DNA of 5,209 bases. Source: an uncultured Collinsella sp. Lineage in GTDB: Bacteria > Actinomycetota > Coriobacteriia > Coriobacteriales > Coriobacteriaceae. Positions 1 through 4,616 of the stretch are shown here, piece after piece. The position numbers were made by a program, and so were the translations under genes. Under the pieces are notes generated by a model that saw only the letters and a list, made by a program, of their open reading frames with translations, ran no database searches and was not told the origin of the DNA. Positions within the stretch are counted from its first letter, which is position 1; each line of letters opens with the position of its first letter. The DNA lies in contig UROJ01000114.1 in the NCBI GenBank assembly GCA_900549335.1, positions 1-5,209 on the forward strand, in the 5' to 3' direction.

Positions 1-608
1 ATGACTTTGATACGTTTGAGGCGCCGAAAGACCTCAAGACGGTGATTATCACACCGATGGAACATCCTACCTGTTCCACCGTCAGTGACGACCAAGAGGG
101 CGGCGCGCGCATGGCGTGCGAGTACTTCTTGAATCGCGGGCACAAGAACGTGTACTTCGTCTCTGGTAAGAAAGAGTCGCTGTCGAGCCAGTGCCGTATG
201 AAAGGTTGGCGTGCGGCACTCGAGGCGCGCGGCATCGAGCCACCCGAGCCTCTGCAGGGCGATTGGAATGCGGATAGTGGCTATGCCGCGGGCCTTGTGC
301 TTGCCGATAAGCCCGATTGCACGGCGGTCCTCGCTGCTAACGACTGCATGGCAAACGGCGTGATGATGGCTCTACGTGATAAGGGTCTGAGTGTGCCCGA
401 CGACGTGTCCGTGATCGGCTTTGATGACGAGCTTTACAAGACGATACCTAATTCGATTCTGACGTCGGTGAAGTTTCGCCACCGCGAGCTGGGCATCCGT
501 GCGCTTAACGAGGTCGTCGCAGGTCTGGAAGCCCCGAGCTCCAGAAGCCGTACGCTCGTCTCGGGCGTGCTGGTCGAGCGTGCGAGCGTGCGGGATTTGC
601 GGGCGTAG
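1..608 (+). CDS. LacI-family transcriptional regulator, C-terminal part (5' end outside window)
   Basis: This is the effector-binding part of a LacI/GalR-family sugar-responsive repressor. The reading frame is open from base 3 and ends at TAG 606-608, giving 201 residues. The GTG at 42 is in frame but internal, because homology to the regulator at 4617 continues upstream of it, so the gene is cut by the window edge and not short. Family hallmarks of the periplasmic-binding-protein-like fold are visible: EYFLNRGHKNVYFVSG, then AVLAANDCMANGVMMAL, then VPDDVSVIGFDDE, and the closing FRHRELGIRALNEV segment. The DNA-binding domain is not in the window. It aligns without gaps to the second regulator over about 62 residues (both have EHP.CSTV..DQ and GHK.V.F.S). 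It faces the convergent lac operon. Its target and effector cannot be told from sequence, and a local sugar operon upstream is possible. Confidence 0.93.
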   Translation, partial: DFDTFEAPKDLKTVIITPMEHPTCSTVSDDQEGGARMACEYFLNRGHKNVYFVSGKKESLSSQCRMKGWRAALEARGIEPPEPLQGDWNADSGYAAGLVLADKPDCTAVLAANDCMANGVMMALRDKGLSVPDDVSVIGFDDELYKTIPNSILTSVKFRHRELGIRALNEVVAGLEAPSSRSRTLVSGVLVERASVRDLRA

Positions 609-626
609 GCGTGCTCGGCTCGTTCA

Positions 627-845
627 TCTCAATCTGTAACAGTTGGGGCCGAAATACTCGGCTAGATGTTACAGATCGAGATTGAGAGGGTTGTCCTGCG
701 CGTTTGTCTCGATCTGTAACAACTAGACGTCCAAAACCGGTTTTAGTGTTACAGATTTAGACAATTCGGCGCGGCCTCCCCGGTCTGTCTTGATTTGTAA
801 CAGCTAGGGACCAAAAACTCGGTTAGTTGTTACAGATTGAGACAA
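627..845. repeat. Array of three tandem long imperfect hairpins (about 80-bp period)
   Basis: Three related inverted repeats fill the gap between the regulator and the lac operon terminator. Left arms read TCTCAATCTGTAACA (627-641), TTGTCTCGATCTGTAACA (704-721) and TGTCTTGATTTGTAACA (786-802). Right arms begin TGTTACAGAT at 667, 747 and 828. The inner segment is exactly 25 nt in every unit (642-666, 722-746, 803-827), and successive units are offset by 80 and 81 bp. Outer stems are 15-18 bp. Unit 1 has one mismatch; unit 2 has one wobble and one mismatch; unit 3 pairs over all 17 positions if three G-U wobbles are allowed. Inner stems are also possible, such as GCCGA/TCGGC at 648-652/658-662. 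No T-tract follows, so these are not ordinary terminators. A dispersed palindromic (REP/MITE-like) element or structured RNA is possible; function unknown. Confidence 0.9.
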
Positions 846-865
846 ACGTGCGGTACGGTCCGCTC

Positions 866-909
866 AAAAAGGCCGGGGGTGGCGCGCCGTGTGACGTGCC
901 ACCCCCGGC
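866..909 (-). terminator. Rho-independent terminator of the lacEG operon
   Basis: A perfect 12-bp inverted repeat, GCCGGGGGTGGC (872-883) and GCCACCCCCGGC (898-909), is extended inward by two more pairs and a wobble around an 8-nt loop. On the minus strand the stem is followed by one C and then TTTTT (870-866), the canonical intrinsic terminator arrangement. It lies about 67 nt past the lacG stop codon. On the plus strand no T-run follows the stem, so it should act mainly on leftward transcription and not end the regulator transcript coming from the left. Confidence 0.9.
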
Positions 910-976
910 TGAGAAATGGGGACAGGTTATGTGAACGGGGCAATCCCGCTACCAGCAAGCCACTCGCCGCAGGCCG

Positions 977-2416
977 CTAGTCCAGACGACGGGTCTGCGC
1001 TACGTGCTTGTACCAGTAGGCGCTTGCCTTGGGCGTGCGCTTCTGGGTTTCAAAGTCAACGTAGAAGAAGCCGTAACGCTTGTTGTATCCGTTGGTCCAG
1101 GAGAACTGGTCCTGCAGGCTCCACAGGAAGTAGCCGCCCACGTTGACGCCCACCTCCATGGCCTTGAGCAACCAGCGCAGGTGCTGCTCGATGTAGTCGA
1201 TACGCGGTTGGTCGTCCACAAAACCGTCCTTGTAGGGGTCCTTGTAGCCCATGCCGTTTTCGGTAATGAAGATCTGCTTGTAGTTGGGGTAGCGCTGCTT
1301 AATGTAGACGAGCAGATCGAACAGACCCTCGGGATAGATGATCCAGTCCCAGTCGGTGGTGGGGATGCCGGGCTTGTTCACATGCTCGCCAATGCCTTTG
1401 ACGCGCCAGCGGCCGGTGCCCTTTTCGCCCGTACCGTTGTGGTGCAGGTCGTTCTCGCCGTCGTAAGCCTTCAAGAAACGGCACTGGTAGTTGTTAACGC
1501 CCAGGTAGTCGTTGTAGAGTGCGGCCTCGCGCATAATCTCGAGGTCCTCGTCCAGGATCTCGATGGTGCCGCCCGAGACGGCAGCCAGGCGGTTGGCGCA
1601 CTCGAGGGTGTCGGGGGCATAGTCGCCGCGGAAGGTGGCGTCGAGCAGGAACTGGTTTTGCAGCACGTGCTCGTTGTTGGCGGCCTTGATGTCGGCGGGG
1701 TCGTTCTCGTTGAGCGGGTACTTGAACTCCAACGACTGGATGACGCCGATCTTGCCCTCAAAGCCGCCGTTGTGGAAAGCCAGCACGGCCTTGGCGTGGG
1801 CGAGCATCATGTTGTGCTCGCACTGGAAGGCCTCGGCCAGATGAGCTTTGACGCCACCGGGGAAGGTGCCCTCGATGTAGGTGTTGGAGGCGTCCGCCCA
1901 GATCTCGTTAAAGGTGAACCAATAGGTCACCTGGTCGGCGTACTCCTTAAAGCAGAAGGTGGCAAAGTTCACAAAGGCGTCGATGGTCTCGCGGTTGAGG
2001 AAGTCGCCCTTCTCAAAGAGGGCAAGCGGCGTGTCAAAGTGATGCAGCGTGACAAACGGCTCAACGTGGTGCTTGTGGCACTCGGCGAAGAGGTCGTGGT
2101 AGAACTGCACGCCCTCGGGGTTGATCTCGCCGGTGCCGTTGGGGAAGATGCGGCTCCAGGCGATGGAGAGGCGGATGCCGTTGATGCCGAATTCCTCGCA
2201 CAGCTCCAGGTCGACGGGGTACTGGTTGTAGAAGTCCGAAGCGGGGTCGGGGGAAAAGCGCCCCTGGGCCTCCAGGAAGTCGTCCCAGGCAACCTTGCCC
2301 TTACCGTGAGTGCGGGTCTCGCCCTCTACCTGGTAGGCAGCAGTGGCGCCGCCAAAGACAAAGTCCTCTGGAAACTGCGCAGGCGGGTTGGTGACGCTAG
2401 CAGGGTTAACGGACAT
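977..2416 (-). CDS. lacG: 6-phospho-beta-galactosidase (glycoside hydrolase family 1)
   Basis: This cytoplasmic enzyme would hydrolyse lactose-6-phosphate, made by the adjacent PTS, to glucose and galactose-6-phosphate. The 479-residue protein is close in length to known LacG (about 470) and resembles it throughout. The N-terminal FGGATAAYQVEG signature is at 21-32. The acid/base Glu is E171 in TFNEI, and the nucleophile is E386 in ITENGMGY. The 6-phosphate-binding set (Ser, Lys, Tyr of SWTNGYNKRYG) is S439, K446 and Y448. W440 matches the Trp that in lactococcal LacG favours galacto over gluco substrates, so 6-phospho-beta-galactosidase is preferred over 6-phospho-beta-glucosidase. The ATG at 2416 gives about 10 residues more than typical LacG before PEDFVFGG; its Shine-Dalgarno is weak (GGA, 5 nt away). 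It lies 66 nt downstream of lacE, with a hairpin between, and is followed by the 866-909 terminator. Confidence 0.95.
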   Translation of the reverse strand: MSVNPASVTNPPAQFPEDFVFGGATAAYQVEGETRTHGKGKVAWDDFLEAQGRFSPDPASDFYNQYPVDLELCEEFGINGIRLSIAWSRIFPNGTGEINPEGVQFYHDLFAECHKHHVEPFVTLHHFDTPLALFEKGDFLNRETIDAFVNFATFCFKEYADQVTYWFTFNEIWADASNTYIEGTFPGGVKAHLAEAFQCEHNMMLAHAKAVLAFHNGGFEGKIGVIQSLEFKYPLNENDPADIKAANNEHVLQNQFLLDATFRGDYAPDTLECANRLAAVSGGTIEILDEDLEIMREAALYNDYLGVNNYQCRFLKAYDGENDLHHNGTGEKGTGRWRVKGIGEHVNKPGIPTTDWDWIIYPEGLFDLLVYIKQRYPNYKQIFITENGMGYKDPYKDGFVDDQPRIDYIEQHLRWLLKAMEVGVNVGGYFLWSLQDQFSWTNGYNKRYGFFYVDFETQKRTPKASAYWYKHVAQTRRLD

Positions 2417-2439
2417 GATGATCCAATCGTCTAAATCGA

Positions 2440-2473
2440 AGGGCCAGCCGCTCTTGGATGGTCGGCTGGCCCT
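2440..2473 (-). other. Intercistronic hairpin between lacE and lacG
   Basis: A perfect 11-bp inverted repeat (2440-2450 with 2463-2473; arm AGGGCCAGCCG) encloses a 12-nt loop and starts about 9 nt after the lacE stop. On the minus strand it is followed by TTCGATTT, too poor in T for a strong terminator. It most likely allows partial readthrough or protects the lacE 3' end, lowering or uncoupling lacG expression relative to lacE. Its base lies 23 nt before the lacG ATG, so the weak lacG ribosome site is not inside the stem. Confidence 0.75.
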
Positions 2474-2482
2474 GAGCGTTAC

Positions 2483-4258
2483 TTATTTCGAAAGCTGCTC
2501 GGAGACGAAGGCGAGAGACTTGTCGCCGTTCTGGGAGAGCTCGATGTACTGCTTGCCACGGCAGGCGACGCACTTGTTGCCCACGCGCTCGCAGTCCTTC
2601 TGCAGGTCGGCCAAGTAGCTGGCAGCCTGCGGGGCCAGGACGACCAGATCAAAGTCGGGGAGCATATCCACGTGGTTGCCATAGGCCTCGGCAGCGGTTT
2701 CGAGGTTAATGCCGCGCTCCTTGGCAGCCTTGGCCAGCGCGTTGGCGAGTAGGCCCGAGGTACCGCCGCCCTGGCAGAGCACGAGCACACGCTTGCCGTT
2801 GAGGTCGCTGGCGGTCGTTGCCTCGGCAGCGGGTGCTGCGGAAGCGGCGGGGGCGTCGGCCTTCACGGCATCGGCAGCGGCGCCGGCGGCAACGCTCTTG
2901 GCGTCAGCCTTGCCCTGGAAGGCATCGTTGAGCTTGGCGGCCTTCTCGGCGTTCTTGGCGGCGAGCTCCTCCTGGGAGATCTCGGCTTCCTCGGCGCACT
3001 TCTGGGCGTCATAGGCACGGAAGAACGGGTAGTACAGGGCAAAGTCGACGACCAGGATGATGGCGAGCATCACAAAGGCGAGCGGCTGGAAGCCCAAGCC
3101 CATGATGGTGCCGATGGGGCCGGGGACAGTCCAAGGCAGGGTGTACATAAAGCCGTTCATGCCCAAGAAGTCGATAAAGATTTTGAGGATCCAGATGTTG
3201 GCGATCGGGGCAAAGACAAACGGGACAAAGAAGACGGGGTTGAGCACGATGGGCGCGGCGAACAGCAGCGGCTCGTTGACGGCGAAGCAGACCGGGACGA
3301 TGGCGGCCTTACCGACGGCGCGCATCTCCTGAGACTTGGCCAGGAAGCAGAACATAAAGACCAGGACGAGCGTGGCACCGGTGCCGCCCATGCAGACGAC
3401 GAAGTACTGGGCACCCTGGGTCAGGACAGCGGAAGCGTGCTGGCCGGCCTGGAACGCAGCCAGGTTGTCGGTCATGTTGGCAACGAGAGCGGCGGCGATG
3501 GCGGGCTCGACGATCGAAGGGCCGTGGACGCCCACGAACCAGAAGAGGCTCATGGCGCCGTAGATTACAGCGAGGCCGATGTAGCCGTCGGCAGCGGTGA
3601 ACAGGGGCTGGAACACCTGGATGACGCCCTGGGCAAAGCAGAAGCCAAAGGCAGCGCGGAAGACGATGTCAAAGACCCAAAAGACGGTGATGCAGACGGA
3701 GAAGGGGATGATGTCCTTAAAGGTCTGCGAGATGTTGGGCGGAACCTGCTCGGGCATCTTGACGGTGATGTTGCGCTTGATGAAGAACTTGTAGATGATG
3801 CCGGTCACAAACGCAGCGATAAAGGCGGTCAACAGGCCTTTGGAACCAAGGTAGGTGGTGTTGAAGCCGCTGGCAGCGTCCGTGGCGATCGTGTCGCTCG
3901 AAAGGAGCAAGAAGCCGATGATGGCTGCGCACATGCACGAGATGAAGTTGATCTGGTTGTTCTTGGGTAGATCGCGGTTCTGGGCGTCGGCGAAGTGCTT
4001 GGCCGTGGTGGCGGCGCAGGCGATGGCCAGAATGCCCATGGAGTAGTTGTAGCACTTCCACAGGGCGTTGTTGATGTCATCGGGCCAGTAGAAACCCCAG
4101 ATGTTGGGGACCGAGGCTACCAGGCAGAAGATGGACGAGAAGATGATGATGGGGATGACGGAGATAAAGCCGTCGCGGATCGCCTTGAGGTACTTGTTGC
4201 GGGCGATCGCGTTGAAAAAGGGCTGGCCCTTTTCGATGATGGCGATGAGTTGCTCCAT
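2483..4258 (-). CDS. lacE: PTS lactose-specific EIICB permease
   Basis: This integral membrane component of the phosphoenolpyruvate PTS imports lactose while phosphorylating it. The 591-residue protein has the IIC-IIB order of LacE (family about 570). It opens with a LacE-like EKGQPFF and RDGFISVIPIIIFSSIF region, followed by about ten hydrophobic segments up to residue 411. IIC landmarks are GVHGPSIVEPAIAA (243-256, with H245 and E251) and VNEPLLFAAP (327-336). An Ala-rich charged linker (about 420-487) leads to the cytoplasmic IIB domain, where VLVLCQGGGTSGLLAN places the phosphorylated Cys at 495. The ATG at 4258 is set by an AGGAG 6 nt upstream. It is the first gene of the operon with lacG. 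The EIIA (LacF) it needs is absent here and not fused. A cellobiose or other beta-galactoside role is less likely given the LacE-like sequence and the LacG partner. Confidence 0.95.
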   Translation of the reverse strand: MEQLIAIIEKGQPFFNAIARNKYLKAIRDGFISVIPIIIFSSIFCLVASVPNIWGFYWPDDINNALWKCYNYSMGILAIACAATTAKHFADAQNRDLPKNNQINFISCMCAAIIGFLLLSSDTIATDAASGFNTTYLGSKGLLTAFIAAFVTGIIYKFFIKRNITVKMPEQVPPNISQTFKDIIPFSVCITVFWVFDIVFRAAFGFCFAQGVIQVFQPLFTAADGYIGLAVIYGAMSLFWFVGVHGPSIVEPAIAAALVANMTDNLAAFQAGQHASAVLTQGAQYFVVCMGGTGATLVLVFMFCFLAKSQEMRAVGKAAIVPVCFAVNEPLLFAAPIVLNPVFFVPFVFAPIANIWILKIFIDFLGMNGFMYTLPWTVPGPIGTIMGLGFQPLAFVMLAIILVVDFALYYPFFRAYDAQKCAEEAEISQEELAAKNAEKAAKLNDAFQGKADAKSVAAGAAADAVKADAPAASAAPAAEATTASDLNGKRVLVLCQGGGTSGLLANALAKAAKERGINLETAAEAYGNHVDMLPDFDLVVLAPQAASYLADLQKDCERVGNKCVACRGKQYIELSQNGDKSLAFVSEQLSK

Positions 4259-4264
4259 GCAATG

Positions 4265-4269
4265 CTCCT
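4265..4269 (-). promoter_or_regulatory. lacE ribosome binding site
   Basis: AGGAG on the minus strand lies 6 nt before the ATG at 4258, a standard Shine-Dalgarno that fixes the lacE start. It is much stronger than the one before lacG. Confidence 0.88.
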
Positions 4270-4299
4270 AAGAGTCGGTGGGTTAGCAACGATGGTAGC

Positions 4300-4321
4300 T
4301 TTTGGCGTTCGGTTGCCAAAA
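4300..4321 (-). promoter_or_regulatory. Leader hairpin or third operator-like site before lacE
   Basis: TTTTGGC (4300-4306) and GCCAAAA (4315-4321) form a perfect 7-bp inverted repeat around 8 nt. It would be transcribed near the 5' end of the lacE leader if the 4337-4342 promoter is used. It also contains GTTGCCA (4312-4318), the 7-mer found in both main operators (4329-4335; reverse complement at 4443-4449), so it may be a weak additional repressor contact next to operator 1. The sequence cannot separate the two readings. Confidence 0.45.
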
Positions 4322-4337
4322 TGTTGACGTTGCCATT
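4320..4337. promoter_or_regulatory. LacI-type operator O1 (lacE-proximal)
   Basis: AATGTTGAC|GTTGCCATT is an 18-bp imperfect palindrome with the central CpG typical of LacI/GalR-family operators; half-site consensus AATGKYRAC. A near copy lies in inverted orientation at 4441-4458. It touches the last base of the CATAAT -10 candidate for lacE, so bound repressor would cover the transcription start. The divergent LacI-family gene at 4617 is the natural candidate ligand, by inference. Confidence 0.72.
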
Positions 4338-4342
4338 ATGCG
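4337..4342 (-). promoter_or_regulatory. Candidate -10 element of the lacE promoter
   Basis: On the minus strand CATAAT matches TATAAT in five of six positions and lies about 80 nt upstream of the lacE ATG. No good -35 is visible: about 17 nt upstream the best is TTCGCG, with an eight-T tract in the spacer. Its abutment with operator O1 favours it, but other promoters, including one upstream of the 4347-4372 hairpin, are possible. Confidence 0.42.
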
Positions 4343-4346
4343 ACAC

Positions 4347-4372
4347 AAAAAAAAGACGCGAACCGGTGGTTC
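4347..4372 (-). terminator. Possible attenuator hairpin with U8 tract in the lacE control region
   Basis: On the minus strand GAACC-ACC-GGTTC (4372-4360) forms a short 5-bp stem, followed by GCGTC and eight T (4354-4347). This has the outline of a weak intrinsic terminator. The GAACC arm can instead pair with an upstream GGTTC (4387-4383), giving a mutually exclusive antiterminator fold. It would matter only for transcripts that start upstream of 4372. Alternatively the A/T tract is simply a bend between the two operators or part of the lacE promoter. Confidence 0.4.
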
Positions 4373-4396
4373 TTGTGCCTGCGAACCGTCGATTCC
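4368..4396 (-). promoter_or_regulatory. Sequence partly resembling a BglG/LacT-type RNA antiterminator (RAT)
   Basis: On the minus strand this 29-nt stretch starts GGAAT, contains GCAGGCA, and ends AACC, as RAT sites for BglG-family antiterminators do (GG-rich start, CAGGCA, AACC end overlapping the terminator stem). Its position overlapping the 5' arm of the 4347-4372 hairpin is right for such a site. Against it, the usual ACUG that pairs with CAG is replaced by ACGG, and no BglG-family gene is in the window. Confidence 0.28.
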
Positions 4397-4440
4397 TTAT
4401 GCGTAAACGATTGAGCCGCCCGGTGGCTCTGTGTTTGCAC

Positions 4441-4458
4441 AATGGCAACGTTAACATT
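4441..4458. promoter_or_regulatory. LacI-type operator O2 (distal)
   Basis: AATGGCAAC|GTTAACATT is an 18-bp palindrome-like site with central CpG, matching O1 in inverted orientation. With flanks, 4437-4463 is the reverse complement of 4315-4341 at 24 of 27 positions. The centres of O1 and O2 are 121 bp apart, compatible with looping by a tetramer or cooperative dimers, though spacing alone does not show this. It lies between lacE and the regulator gene and could affect both. Confidence 0.72.
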
Positions 4459-4544
4459 TGGGCGACAAAAGCCGTTCGTGGAAGCGGGATTGTCGGTGAA
4501 CGGTAGGTTTTGGGTGGTGAGCGTATGGCGGAGGAGGCGTTAGA

Positions 4545-4579
4545 TATACTTGAAAGTGTTCAAAATAACTGCGTAGGAT
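4545..4579 (+). promoter_or_regulatory. Candidate promoter region of the divergent LacI-family gene
   Basis: Two overlapping options are visible. TTGAAA (4550-4555), 18 nt from TAGGAT (4574-4579), gives a start near 4586, about 30 nt before the ATG. TATACT (4545-4550) is a better -10 by itself but lacks a recognisable -35. The inverted repeat TTGAA-AGTG-TTCAA (4550-4563) overlaps both. The choice is not settled by sequence. Confidence 0.42.
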
Positions 4580-4594
4580 GCCATCAATGGCATC
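4577..4594. promoter_or_regulatory. Perfect palindrome over the regulator's likely transcription start
   Basis: GATGCCAT-CA-ATGGCATC has 8-bp perfect arms around 2 nt, just downstream of or overlapping the candidate -10 and 22 nt before the ATG at 4617. It shares ATGGCA with operator O2 but has CA instead of CG at its centre and matches the O2 half-site at only 6 of 9 positions. Autoregulation, binding by the paralogous regulator, or a short hairpin in the leader are all possible. Confidence 0.5.
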
Positions 4595-4616
4595 GTTGAC
4601 ATAGAAAGATCGACCT

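Larger units (their letters stand above)
4336..4438. repeat. Two degenerate direct copies of a ~45-bp module between the operators
   Basis: Copy A (4336-4382) and copy B (4397-4438) share blocks in the same order: TTATGCG (4336-4342; 4397-4403), CCGGTGGTTCTTGTG versus CCGGTGGCTCTGTG (4363-4377; 4420-4433), and a closing YYTGC. Each includes a small inverted repeat, GAACC/GGTTC in A and GAGCC/GGCTC (4413-4417/4425-4429) in B. The eight-A tract is only in copy A. This suggests an old duplication inside the control region. Confidence 0.5.

Noticed and set aside
42..608. Treating the GTG at 42 as the true start of a short 188-residue protein
   Set aside because: The frame is open to the window edge and homology to the second regulator continues upstream of 42, so the gene is cut by the window and not short.
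627..845. CRISPR array
   Set aside because: The units are palindromic hairpins with diverged arms and related cores; there are no uniform direct repeats with unrelated spacers of constant length.
911..945. AAATGGGGACAGG-like stretch in the lacG 3' region, reminiscent of sequences near IS200/REP-type transposons
   Set aside because: Only one short copy, no inverted partner or transposase in the window; nothing supports a mobile element.
1004..2434. A 476-residue open frame on the plus strand opposite lacG
   Set aside because: It is antisense to a gene with clear catalytic motifs. Its Val/Leu/Gly-rich, motif-free translation is what GC-rich codon bias produces opposite a real gene.
3437..3970. 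Plus-strand open frame of 177 residues opposite lacE
   Set aside because: Low-complexity Asp/Gly/Val/Glu-rich translation, no family motifs, fully inside lacE: an antisense shadow.
4472..4503. CCGTTC (4472-4477) and GAACGG (4498-4503) inverted repeat in the divergent region
   Set aside because: Only 6-bp arms separated by 20 nt, with no link to a promoter element; expected by chance in a region this size.
4596..4601. TTGACA as a -35 box upstream of the LacI-family gene
   Set aside because: It is a perfect consensus -35, but a -10 at normal spacing would fall at or after the ATG at 4617 and none is visible there; likely chance.
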